A stretch of 64,000 nt of DNA from an uncultured Alphaproteobacteria bacterium (lineage in GTDB: Bacteria > Pseudomonadota > Alphaproteobacteria > HIMB59): NCBI GenBank assembly GCA_902594145.1, contig CACJLA010000002.1:1-64000 (forward strand). The letters run 5' to 3'. The notes under the pieces were generated by a model. It did not search any database. It had not been told where the DNA came from and saw only the letters and a list, made by a program, of their open reading frames with translations. Below, piece after piece: positions 17,260-25,874 of the stretch. Position 1 is the first letter of the stretch. Each line of letters opens with the position of its first letter. The translations under genes and the position numbers were made by a program.

Positions 17260-18026
17260 AGAAACATAAAAAATTAAGTGATTTAGTAGATGTAGTCAAA
17301 AGATTGCGCAATCCAAAAAATGGATGTCCTTGGGATATTCAACAAACATCAAAATCTTTAGCTAAATATACTTTAGAGGAAGCATACGAAGTGATAGAAG
17401 CAATTGAGTCTAATAATTACCGTGAATTAGAGGGAGAGCTTGGAGACTTGTTACTCCAAGTTATTTACCATTCGATTATTGCTGCTGAAAAAAAGAAATT
17501 TTCTATCGAAGATGTAATTGATACAAGTATAAAAAAAATGAAATCTCGTCACCCTCATATTTTTATGCGCGATGAGTCAATTAAAACTGTTCAAGATGTA
17601 AATGAATTTTGGGAGACTCAAAAAAAATTTGAGAGAAAAAAAAAGGGAGCTCAATCTGTTTTAGATGGTGTGAGTGTTAGTCTTCCTGCTGTTACAAGAT
17701 CTTTAAAACTTCAAAAAAGAGCTGCAAAAGAAGGTTTTGATTGGAAAGACGCTATTGGAAATTTGAAGAAGGTAAAAGAGGAATTAAATGAACTTACTTA
17801 TGAAATAAAAGCTCAAAATAAAAAAAAAATAAAGGAAGAATTAGGTGACTTATTATTTTCCTGTATTAATTTATCAAGAAAATTAGGTCTTGATACTGAG
17901 ACTATAATCAGAGACTCTAATAGAAAGTTTGAAAAACGTTTTAAAAAAATGGAAAAACAAATGAATAAAAAAAAATTAGAGTGGAATTTAAAAAACTTGG
18001 AACAACAATGGCAAAACTCAAAATAG
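17253..18026 (+). CDS. mazG: Nucleoside triphosphate pyrophosphohydrolase MazG
   Basis: House-cleaning NTP pyrophosphohydrolase, 257 residues, with two tandem all-alpha MazG domains. The first has CPWDIQQTSKSLAKYTLEEAYEVIEAI (residues 26-52), including the EExxE metal-binding motif; the second has EELGDLLFSCINLSRKLG (about 205-222). It hydrolyses non-canonical or excess NTPs to NMP and PPi. The 3' part overlaps the tolC-like signal-peptide region by 19 bases. It is probably co-transcribed with ggt, tolC-like and LysR genes, all overlapping on the same strand. Confidence 0.95.
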   Translation: MVKKHKKLSDLVDVVKRLRNPKNGCPWDIQQTSKSLAKYTLEEAYEVIEAIESNNYRELEGELGDLLLQVIYHSIIAAEKKKFSIEDVIDTSIKKMKSRHPHIFMRDESIKTVQDVNEFWETQKKFERKKKGAQSVLDGVSVSLPAVTRSLKLQKRAAKEGFDWKDAIGNLKKVKEELNELTYEIKAQNKKKIKEELGDLLFSCINLSRKLGLDTETIIRDSNRKFEKRFKKMEKQMNKKKLEWNLKNLEQQWQNSK

Positions 18027-19282
18027 TTCTATTTAGTATATTTTTTTCAGTTTTATCTAATAGTGTCTTATCTTACGAAATTACAGATCTAATAAAAATT
18101 CTTATTGAAAAAAATGAGACTAATTCAAAATTTAAATATGATGATTTAATAGAGGATAAAAATTTACAAAATGCCGACACCTTATACATACCAGAAATTG
18201 ATTACTCATTTAATCTATCTAGTAATATTTCAAGCACTTCAAATACTTCTAATTATAATTCAGATACTCATACCCTAAGTGCTACAGTTAGCCTTTATAA
18301 TGGTGGTTTTAGTCAATTAAATTTAATCACAATACAAACAAGAAATCAGGCTTTTGATTATTTAAGGGAGTATCAAAAAGAGTTATTAATTAAGGAATTA
18401 CTTAATGGCTATAGTAATTTGCAAGTTTTAATTTTTAAAAAGAAAAATCAACAGATGAATTTAGAGTTTTATAAAAAGAAAGTTCTGGAAGCAGATATTT
18501 TATTTCAAGCAAATAGAATTACCAAAACTGAGTTATTGGATTTAGAAAATGAACTATTAGAAGCACAAACAGTATTATTAGATTTCGATAGACAGATAGA
18601 TAACTTAATGCTGCAAGTAAGTAAATTACTTGATTTAGAATTAAATGATGAAGATATTAATTTTGATTATGAAATTGATGTCTCCAGTACTCAAATTAAC
18701 AAGAAATTATTTTCAGATTTAATGGGATCTTCTTATGGTCAGTACTTATCTTTTATAGAAAACACATATCTTCCTGAATTGGAAATGAGCAAAAAAGATT
18801 TAAGACCTTCAGTTGATTTGACTTACTCTTTAAGTGAAAGTGAGAATTATTCTGCAACAATTGATCATAGAAGATTCTCTTCACTATCTTTGGTATTAAC
18901 AGTACCTATTTATGATGGTTACAAGGATGAAAATAACTTTGATATTGAACAATATAATTATCAAAAAAAATTGCTTGAACATAAAGATTTAAAAAGAGAC
19001 ATGCTAAATACATACCTAGAAGCATGGAATAACTATGATTTTTATTTAAATAAAATTGATAACCAATTAAAAATTATGGATACCCTGAAACTTAAATTAA
19101 AAGGTAACGAGTTATTGTATAAGGCTCAGAAAATAAGTATCACTGAACTAATAGAAAGTCAGAATGACTTAAATGATGCACAAAATATTTTATTAGATTT
19201 GAATTCACTCAAAAAATATTATTTAATAGACATTTTAATCTTAAACGGGGACTTAAATACAATTATAAATGGACTGGGATAG
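18008..19282 (+). CDS. TolC-family outer membrane efflux protein
   Basis: Outer-membrane channel of the TolC/OEP family, used by type I secretion and RND or ABC efflux systems. The start is placed at ATG 18008 (MAKLKIVLF), which gives a clean signal peptide ending VLSYE and has GGA upstream; an earlier in-frame ATG at 17981 would put charged residues ahead of it. The mature protein shows two long helical repeats, each ending in QNDLNDAQNILLDL-type hairpins, and LYNGGF / IYDGYKDENN strand segments typical of OEP. Length about 424 residues. No inner-membrane pump partner is next to it. Confidence 0.85.
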   Translation: MAKLKIVLFSIFFSVLSNSVLSYEITDLIKILIEKNETNSKFKYDDLIEDKNLQNADTLYIPEIDYSFNLSSNISSTSNTSNYNSDTHTLSATVSLYNGGFSQLNLITIQTRNQAFDYLREYQKELLIKELLNGYSNLQVLIFKKKNQQMNLEFYKKKVLEADILFQANRITKTELLDLENELLEAQTVLLDFDRQIDNLMLQVSKLLDLELNDEDINFDYEIDVSSTQINKKLFSDLMGSSYGQYLSFIENTYLPELEMSKKDLRPSVDLTYSLSESENYSATIDHRRFSSLSLVLTVPIYDGYKDENNFDIEQYNYQKKLLEHKDLKRDMLNTYLEAWNNYDFYLNKIDNQLKIMDTLKLKLKGNELLYKAQKISITELIESQNDLNDAQNILLDLNSLKKYYLIDILILNGDLNTIINGLG

Positions 19283-20162
19283 ACTTAAAACATTTTATCA
19301 TGTAGCTACAGCTGGAAGCATATCTAAAGCTATGGATACAATTCATCTAAGTCAATCAGCTATCACAAGACAAATTCAATCTTTAGAACATAGTTTAAAA
19401 ACTAAACTTTTTAAAAGACACACTAAGGGTATAACTCTGACAGAACAAGGAACTTACCTTTTTGAAGAAACTGAAAAAATATTTGCTGATTTAAATTCTA
19501 TAGAAAAAAAAATTGTTGAATACAAATCAGTGCCAACTGGAAGTCTTTCCATTAATACAACTGTTGCTTTTGGTTCTATGTGGCTTAGTCCTAGAATAAA
19601 TGAATTTATACATAATTACCCTGAAATTAATTTAAAACTTAATTACTCTGAAGACGAACAAGACATGCTTCGACAGGACTATGATATTGGTTTGTGGATG
19701 AGGAAGCCTAAACATTTAGACCTTGTATCAAAACATATCGCAACTATTAGATACCATATGTACGGATCTGCAAATTATATTAATGAAATGGGAATGCCTC
19801 TCAGAAGATCTGAGCTTAACAGTCATCGTCTGATAACTTATGGTATAGGTAAACCCTCTCCTCTCTCCGATACTAACTGGATTTTAAAAACAGGTGTAAA
19901 AAAAAACCAAAAAAATAGACGTCCCCATATAACCATTAACAATCTCTATGGTCTATTGGTTGCAGTTGAAACTGGTGCAGGTTTGGCTGCATTGCCTGAT
20001 TATATGGCTCAACATAAAGCACACTTAGTCAAAGTATTGCCTGATATTCAAGGACCAAGTTATGAGGTTCACTTGGTTTATCATGAGAATTTAAAAGGAA
20101 GTTTAAAATTAATTGCATTTAGAGATTTCCTAATGAATAAAATAAGTCAGTGGAGATTTTGA
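19269..20162 (+). CDS. LysR-type transcriptional regulator
   Basis: DNA-binding regulator, 297 residues, with an N-terminal winged helix (residues 1-60; GSISKAMDTIHLSQSAITRQIQSLEHSL recognition region) and a C-terminal periplasmic-binding-like effector domain. The start overlaps the tolC-like gene by 14 bases. Because it follows the ggt-mazG-tolC run and precedes argD by 41 bases, it could regulate either, but LysR proteins often act on divergent genes and none is present. Effector unknown. Confidence 0.93.
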   Translation: MDWDRLKTFYHVATAGSISKAMDTIHLSQSAITRQIQSLEHSLKTKLFKRHTKGITLTEQGTYLFEETEKIFADLNSIEKKIVEYKSVPTGSLSINTTVAFGSMWLSPRINEFIHNYPEINLKLNYSEDEQDMLRQDYDIGLWMRKPKHLDLVSKHIATIRYHMYGSANYINEMGMPLRRSELNSHRLITYGIGKPSPLSDTNWILKTGVKKNQKNRRPHITINNLYGLLVAVETGAGLAALPDYMAQHKAHLVKVLPDIQGPSYEVHLVYHENLKGSLKLIAFRDFLMNKISQWRF

Positions 20163-20203
20163 CTTTAAAAATTTCCTTATTTCATTAAAAGTTAAATATA
20201 AAT

Positions 20204-21358
20204 ATGAATAATTTATTAAAAACCTACAAATTTAGTAATTTTAAAGTTATCAAAGGTAATGGGTGTTATTTACACACATCAGATAATAAAAAATTATTAG
20301 ATTTTTCAGCAGGTGTGGCAGTTAATTCTCTTGGGTATAATCACCCAGTTGTAAGAAAAAGTTTACAAGATCAAATAAAGACAGGTATCACTCATTTATC
20401 TGGCTCACAAATGCATGAGTTCAAGACTAAATTATCTAAATTATTATCTGAAAATTCTAACAAAGGAGATGTGTTCTTTTCTAATTCAGGAGCAGAGAGC
20501 ATTGAAGCTGCATTAAAAATAGCAAGAAACTATGGAAGTAAAAAAGGCAAAGATGAGATTATTGCTATGACCTCCTCTTTTCATGGAAGAACAATTGGCG
20601 CCTTATCAGTTGGAAGTAATAAAAAGTATAAATCAGATATTGGCCCTGTTCCAGGTAAAGTAAAGTTTTGTAAGTTTAATGATGTCTCTCATCTCAAAAA
20701 ATTAGTAAATAAAAAAACGGTAGCAATAATAATAGAATTTGTTCAAGGGGACGGAGGTATAAATATTTGCAGTAAGAATTTCGCTAAAGCTGTAAAAGAG
20801 ATATGTATAAATAAGAAAATTTTACTTATCGGAGATGAAATCCAAAGTGGCATGGGTCGAACTGGAAAAATTTTTGCATACAAACACTACAGTGTAAATC
20901 CAGATATTATAACCTCAGCAAAAGGATTAGGTTCTGGTATTCCTATTGGTGCAACAATAGTTAAAAAATATATATCTAAGATGATTTCTACTGGTTTTCA
21001 TGGTTCTACGTTTGGTGGCGGTATGCTTCAAACTAGAGTTTCTTATAATGTAATGAAATCAATAAATACTAAGGCTTTTTTAAATAAAGTAAAAATTAAT
21101 GGTAAATTTTTATCAAGATTGCTTAAAAAAATGCATAAAGATCATAAAGATAAAATAGTTGATACAAGATGCCTAGGGTTGATGGCTGGTATAGAATTTA
21201 AAACGAATGAAATTGCCACAAAAACATATACAAAAATGGCTAATAATGGACTTATCACTACACTTATTCAGGGTAACATTATAAGAATAACTCCTCCTCT
21301 AATAATTAACAAAAAAGAATTAAGTAATGGCTTAGATGTAATCTCAAATTCATTGTAA
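20204..21358 (+). CDS. argD: Acetylornithine aminotransferase-like enzyme
   Basis: PLP-dependent class III aminotransferase that converts N-acetylglutamate semialdehyde to N-acetylornithine in arginine biosynthesis. The Schiff-base lysine is K240 in TSAKGLGSGIPIGA; GDEIQSGMGRTG (about 210-221) holds the cofactor aspartate, and SNSGAESIEAA (93-103) the phosphate region. Length 384 residues is typical. It is the first of the arg-type genes in this area; argC and argB lie on the opposite strand beyond the polysaccharide-lyase gene. A related omega-amino-acid aminotransferase role cannot be excluded. Confidence 0.9.
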   Translation: MNNLLKTYKFSNFKVIKGNGCYLHTSDNKKLLDFSAGVAVNSLGYNHPVVRKSLQDQIKTGITHLSGSQMHEFKTKLSKLLSENSNKGDVFFSNSGAESIEAALKIARNYGSKKGKDEIIAMTSSFHGRTIGALSVGSNKKYKSDIGPVPGKVKFCKFNDVSHLKKLVNKKTVAIIIEFVQGDGGINICSKNFAKAVKEICINKKILLIGDEIQSGMGRTGKIFAYKHYSVNPDIITSAKGLGSGIPIGATIVKKYISKMISTGFHGSTFGGGMLQTRVSYNVMKSINTKAFLNKVKINGKFLSRLLKKMHKDHKDKIVDTRCLGLMAGIEFKTNEIATKTYTKMANNGLITTLIQGNIIRITPPLIINKKELSNGLDVISNSL

Positions 21359-21401
21359 TTTTTTTTTTTTATTTTAGTATATTTTAAAAAATATTAGTTC
21401 A

Positions 21402-22922
21402 ATGATTAAGCTATTCATTTTAATTCTATTTTTATTTCCAAAAATCTCGATAGGTTTCACTGTAGGTGATGATGGAAAAATATCTAATTCATCAGAAGAG
21501 TCAGCATCTAGTTTAACAAGTGATAATAATGGCGATGTTTTTCTTTTAAAAAATGCAGGACTTTCAAATCAAGATACTACTTTGAATATTCCAAGTGGTT
21601 CAGAACTTGGTAGTAAAAATATAAGAAATAGATACTCAATTTATAAAAATATAATGACTAAAATAAATTACAATATTTTATCAGTCATAACTGATGATAC
21701 AAGGTATGGTGAAACAGCCCTAATTTTTAGATTAGGAAAAGATTGTATAGGTATAAAAGGAGACTGCGAAAGGTTAAAAGGTGCTTATACTAGAGCAGAA
21801 TTTTCTCCTATTAACTATTATGGAAAATTTAAAGATAATGTTTGGACATCTTACTCTATCAAAATGGTGAGTGAACCAGATGAATGGTCTCCTGAATTTG
21901 TAGCTATTCAACAATGGCATACGAGAAATGAATTTACGCCACCTATGTTTATGTTTGGTGTTAGAAAAGAAATTGGAATTGTTATGAGAAGTGAGGCTAG
22001 TATGGGTCTGCAAATTTTTAATGACAATAACACCGCTTGTCTTGGAGATAGATTTAGTGGCAGAAGTTATTGCCCAGTTAGAGCACTTGAACTTTTAGCT
22101 TTAGAGTGGAATGAATTTAAAAAAGGTGAATGGATTGATGTAGTTCAAAATATTAACTTCGATGATAATCCAGAAAAAGGATATTTTAAAATATGGATCA
22201 ATGGTAATTTAATAATCGATCATAAAGGCCCTACAAATTGGAGCAAACTTAAAGGCTTTAATACTAATGAAGATTTGGTTTGGGATTATAAATATGGTTT
22301 ATATACAAAATCTAAGGGACATGAAATGGCCGTTGCCTATGATGAATTGAGTTTAGCGAGGTCTTGCGAAAAACTTAAAATTGAGAATTTAGGATATAAT
22401 TGCAATGAACTTAAAAAACAAACAGCACCCGAATCATTTGCTGTAGTTGATATAGTATCGGATTATTCAAGTAATAAAAGAGTTACTGTAGCTAATAATT
22501 CTCAAGTGTATATAGATAAATCAAAATATCAATCTATCGCATCAAATGAAAATTTTGAAGAAGGAGATTATGAATTAATGTGGCATTGGATAATATATGA
22601 TGATGATGGGAAACTTGAAGAAAATAGATATTTGGGATCAGATCAAGCCACTATTAAAAATGGAATACTCACTTTCACTAAATTAAATAAATCTGTTGAA
22701 ATGGAACATGATATACAAAGTAAAAATAGAGAAAGAATAAATTTTAAATCAGAAGATGGCTTAATTTTAATAAGTGCAAACTTAGACCTAGCATCAAAGG
22801 GGAAAACTATACCAATGGCAATTATTGGCTCAACATCAAAAGATAAAGACGGTAATTATTATGCTGAGGGTATTTGGGCAGATAATGAAAATATTGCTAT
22901 AGTGTTTAAATTGAAAAACTAA
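21402..22922 (+). CDS. Secreted polysaccharide lyase-like protein (heparin lyase I fold)
   Basis: A 506-residue exported protein. Residues 1-18 are a Sec signal peptide ending SIGF. Residues about 70-320 resemble the jelly-roll polysaccharide lyase domain (Pfam Polysacc_lyase, heparin-lyase-I-like): RAEF at 131-134, QQWH at 170-173, YFKIWINGNLI at 261-271 and YKYGLYTKS at 297-305. A C-terminal region (about 340-506) of beta-rich character is unassigned. It probably binds or cleaves an acidic polysaccharide outside the cytoplasm; catalytic residues cannot be proven by eye. No SusCD-like or sulfatase genes accompany it. A 12-T tract precedes it, and its stop overlaps the convergent argB by 4 bases. 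Confidence 0.7.
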   Translation: MIKLFILILFLFPKISIGFTVGDDGKISNSSEESASSLTSDNNGDVFLLKNAGLSNQDTTLNIPSGSELGSKNIRNRYSIYKNIMTKINYNILSVITDDTRYGETALIFRLGKDCIGIKGDCERLKGAYTRAEFSPINYYGKFKDNVWTSYSIKMVSEPDEWSPEFVAIQQWHTRNEFTPPMFMFGVRKEIGIVMRSEASMGLQIFNDNNTACLGDRFSGRSYCPVRALELLALEWNEFKKGEWIDVVQNINFDDNPEKGYFKIWINGNLIIDHKGPTNWSKLKGFNTNEDLVWDYKYGLYTKSKGHEMAVAYDELSLARSCEKLKIENLGYNCNELKKQTAPESFAVVDIVSDYSSNKRVTVANNSQVYIDKSKYQSIASNENFEEGDYELMWHWIIYDDDGKLEENRYLGSDQATIKNGILTFTKLNKSVEMEHDIQSKNRERINFKSEDGLILISANLDLASKGKTIPMAIIGSTSKDKDGNYYAEGIWADNENIAIVFKLKN

Positions 22923-23770
22923 TATTCAAGTTCGTTTTTTTGAAATACTGTTCCAATACCCTCTTCGGTTTCAAGCTCATTTAATAAAGCGTTTTTTATT
23001 TCACCACTAATAATATGAATTTTTTGAACACCTTGATTTAAAGCCTTTAATGAGCTTTCAACTTTCACAATCATACCATTAGATATAATTTTCTCATCAA
23101 AAAGCTTTTTTGCTACGTTTTCATCAACTGCAGAAATTCTTTTTCCTTCAGTGTCCTTTATAAATGGAACGTCTGATATAAAAATAAGTTTACTTGCAGA
23201 CAAATTAATTGCTAGTTCAGTAGCAATAGTATCTGCATTAACATTTAATACTTCAGAAGTATTTTTATCTAAAACTAAACTTGGCATAATTATCATATCG
23301 TGTTCTTTGAATAAGTTTTTAATTTGTAAAGCATCAACAGACACAACATCACCTACCTGACCATAATCAATCTCATCTACTACTTCTCTTCTCTTTGCAG
23401 CAATAAAGTCTTTTTTAGAAATAGGAATTGGAAAATTTCTAATATTATATCGTGAGCTTAAACTAAAAATATCTATTAAAATTTGACCAGAAATTTTCTT
23501 AGCTGCTTCAATGTCATTAGAAGAAGTTATTCTTCTTCCATTTAATTTTTTGGGTTCTATACCATGAACGTTAATCATATAGTTATCTAACTGTCGACCA
23601 AATCCAAAGACCAATACTACTTTTAATTTAGAAATAGAATTTAATAGTTCTTTTATGTCACTGATAACATTCTCAATATTTTCTTGATTATCGCAAATTT
23701 TACCACTTACTTTAATTACAAGGATTGAATTTTGTAATATGGACTGATAAAAACTTTGATTTTTAATCAT
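22919..23770 (-). CDS. argB: Divergent acetylglutamate kinase-like protein
   Basis: Amino-acid-kinase-fold protein, 283 residues. The C-terminal half is clearly ArgB-like: LNVNADTIATELAINL (about 172-187), DVPFI, and NGMIVKVESSLKALNQG. The N-terminal half is altered: the invariant VHGGGPQI loop of N-acetylglutamate kinases reads VFGFGRQL at residues 54-61, and the first glycine pair is SG (22-23). GRRIT (78-82) is retained. This may still phosphorylate N-acetylglutamate, or a related N-blocked substrate. It is last in the operon P-loop gene - argC - argB, overlapping argC by 4 bases. Family firm, specificity uncertain. Confidence 0.82.
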   Translation of the reverse strand: MIKNQSFYQSILQNSILVIKVSGKICDNQENIENVISDIKELLNSISKLKVVLVFGFGRQLDNYMINVHGIEPKKLNGRRITSSNDIEAAKKISGQILIDIFSLSSRYNIRNFPIPISKKDFIAAKRREVVDEIDYGQVGDVVSVDALQIKNLFKEHDMIIMPSLVLDKNTSEVLNVNADTIATELAINLSASKLIFISDVPFIKDTEGKRISAVDENVAKKLFDEKIISNGMIVKVESSLKALNQGVQKIHIISGEIKNALLNELETEEGIGTVFQKNELEY

Positions 23771-24759
23771 AGGTACAAAGGTATTATTTGATTTAATCCA
23801 AGTGTTTGATCTTGGTCAAAGATAAGATTCATGCACTCTACAGCGTTACCAGAGGCGCCTTTTACTAAATTATCTAAGCATGCCTCAACAACAAAATGAT
23901 TCTCATCCTTAAAAGAAACGGCAATATCACAAAAATTTGAGCCGACTACATTTGAGAGTTTGGTATTATTTTGAATTCTAATAAAAGGTGCGGATTTAAA
24001 ACAATCTACTAAACATGAGTCTAAAAAATCATTATTGATGGTTTCTTTTGTTTCGATCTGACTTGTTAAATATATACCTCTTGAAAAAGGCCCTGATAAT
24101 GGGACAAAAGATAGGTTTTTTCTTAAATTTGGAAAAGATTGATAAATTTCAGCCAAGTGGCGGTGTGAGTTGATATTATAAGAAAATATATCTTTAGATC
24201 TTGTTGAATGATGATTTTTGTTTGTTGGATTTTTACCACCACCACTAGATCCTGTAATAGCAGTTACAGATACATTTTTAATTATGGAGTAAAATGGCAA
24301 TAAAGATAACTGTGTTGTTAATGCAAAACATCCTGGGTTAGAAATATTTGAAGATTTTTTTATTTCATTCTCAGAATTTTCAATGAAGCCATATTGAAAT
24401 TGACTTTGAGTATTAACATCAAAATTAGATTTATAATATTTATTATATTCTTCTTGATTAGAAATTCTAAAATCAGAACTCAAATCTATAATTTTAACTT
24501 TTGATATTAATTCTTTAACATACTCATGAGAAGAACCGTGAGGTAATGCTAAAAAAACACAATCTAGATTTTTAAAATCATTAAGATTATCTGTTTGTAT
24601 TTCTTTTAAGTTTAATGTTTGTAAATGAGGAAATTCTTCATCTATCGATAATTCTCTTTGAAATATTTTTGATAATTTTACATTTGGATGCATAGAAAGT
24701 ATTCGTATTAACTCTATGCCTAAATAACCATTAGCTCCTATAATACCTACTTTAATCAT
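23767..24759 (-). CDS. argC: N-acetyl-gamma-glutamyl-phosphate reductase-like enzyme
   Basis: NADPH-dependent reductase that converts an acyl phosphate made by ArgB to the semialdehyde. The Rossmann start is GIIGANGYLGIELIRIL (5-21); C144 in SNPGCFALT is the catalytic cysteine; H199 and H201 lie in NSHRHLAEI. The segment SSGGGKNPTNKNHHSTRSKD (171-190) is longer than in many ArgC proteins and recalls LysY of the LysW-carrier pathway, although no LysW-like carrier is seen here. Length 330 residues. It overlaps the upstream P-loop gene by 8 bases and argB by 4, a tightly coupled operon. Confidence 0.9.
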   Translation of the reverse strand: MIKVGIIGANGYLGIELIRILSMHPNVKLSKIFQRELSIDEEFPHLQTLNLKEIQTDNLNDFKNLDCVFLALPHGSSHEYVKELISKVKIIDLSSDFRISNQEEYNKYYKSNFDVNTQSQFQYGFIENSENEIKKSSNISNPGCFALTTQLSLLPFYSIIKNVSVTAITGSSGGGKNPTNKNHHSTRSKDIFSYNINSHRHLAEIYQSFPNLRKNLSFVPLSGPFSRGIYLTSQIETKETINNDFLDSCLVDCFKSAPFIRIQNNTKLSNVVGSNFCDIAVSFKDENHFVVEACLDNLVKGASGNAVECMNLIFDQDQTLGLNQIIPLYL

Positions 24760-25798
24760 TATTAATCCTATTGATTATCTTAGCAAAAACATTGACATGG
24801 TTTGTTGAATTATAAATATTTAAAAAGTCTGAATTAGGTATAGAAAATTTGTCAATAGATTTTTTATAAGCAGATACATTATTTGTTACTGGTCCACTTA
24901 TGATTAATAATTTATCTTCTAGATTATTTAATTTTAGGTTCTCAATTATATTAACTGCACCTGATACATCATAAGCACAAATAATAATTACTTCGATTGA
25001 CTCTGTAATTTCAGTATTTTGAATGATTTCCTTGGTTCCATAATCTCCATGATAACCATCCCCTAGTTCCATTAAAATTATTTCTGCATCTTCGGACATA
25101 TCACTAATAATTGAAGCTGAGCAATTTTGTATAGTTTCTTTGTTATTCATACAGGTACTAGGAAGACCATAATCTACGAAATCTGATGTTTTATAAGCTC
25201 CATTATCTTCATAAGAGTATAAATCTTTCTGGGAAGCCGTACCTGCTAACTTACAGGCATTAATTTTCTTATAATAATTACTAAGTGTTTTAATTATAAA
25301 AGAAGTTACAGTCGTTTTTCCTGAGTCTATACCAGTGCCGATGACAGCTATAGATGGAACCTTATTTTTTATCTTATTTTCTTTAATTTTTGAATAATCC
25401 ACTAAATTCAATTGCTTATTACTTTTATCTATAACAGATCCAAGCACTTCGCATTCTGTTGCAGGGCCTAAGAGAATATTGAAATCTTTACAATTACCAA
25501 TGACCCCTCCTAAATTTAAAATATGAATTTTATCGTGTTTATTTAATTCAGAGGGAACAGATCCTGTCATTCCAGAGGATGCAATCCTATTACCCAAAGC
25601 ACCAACAATAATATCTCCTTCGGTTAATTCAGTAATTCTTCCAGAAATAAGCTCTAACTTATTGTAATTAGGATTAACTGAAATTACTTTGACTGCAATT
25701 AGCTGTCCTTGATTACAATCGATCAAATCTGAGATACTCAATTCATTGATATTATTAATGTTTTTAAGTACAGAGCCTATTTTTTTTGTATTAATCAT
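24752..25798 (-). CDS. P-loop NTPase, possibly DUF1611/DgcN-related
   Basis: A 348-residue protein I cannot name with certainty. Residues 1-140 form a beta-rich domain (GDIIVGALGNRIASSG, LNLGGVIG). Residues 148-348 are a SIMIBI-like P-loop domain with Walker A GTGIDSGKTT (154-163), then LAGTASQKD, TSDFVDYGLPST (205-215) and MELGDGYHGDYG (243-254). The spacing GT..GK.TT / GT.. / DFV / E-G recalls DUF1611 proteins, some of which have been described as the D-glutamate N-acetyltransferase DgcN, but the N-terminal domain differs and this link is tentative. First gene of the operon with argC and argB. Confidence 0.6.
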   Translation of the reverse strand: MINTKKIGSVLKNINNINELSISDLIDCNQGQLIAVKVISVNPNYNKLELISGRITELTEGDIIVGALGNRIASSGMTGSVPSELNKHDKIHILNLGGVIGNCKDFNILLGPATECEVLGSVIDKSNKQLNLVDYSKIKENKIKNKVPSIAVIGTGIDSGKTTVTSFIIKTLSNYYKKINACKLAGTASQKDLYSYEDNGAYKTSDFVDYGLPSTCMNNKETIQNCSASIISDMSEDAEIILMELGDGYHGDYGTKEIIQNTEITESIEVIIICAYDVSGAVNIIENLKLNNLEDKLLIISGPVTNNVSAYKKSIDKFSIPNSDFLNIYNSTNHVNVFAKIINRINND

Positions 25799-25817
25799 CT
25801 TAAGGTTGGTTTTATAT

Positions 25818-25859
25818 AATTATCAAGAATATAAGCAATATTTTATTTAATTGATAATT
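25818..25859. promoter_or_regulatory. Inverted repeat upstream of the P-loop/argC/argB operon
   Basis: AATTATCAA (25818-25826) and TTGATAATT (25851-25859) are perfect 9-base inverted repeats separated by 24 bases. They sit in the 76-base gap upstream of the P-loop gene start (25798), where an operator or promoter would be expected. In AT-rich DNA such repeats can arise by chance, so this is only a candidate operator or leader hairpin. Confidence 0.25.
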
Positions 25860-25874
25860 TGAAGGAAAATTAGA

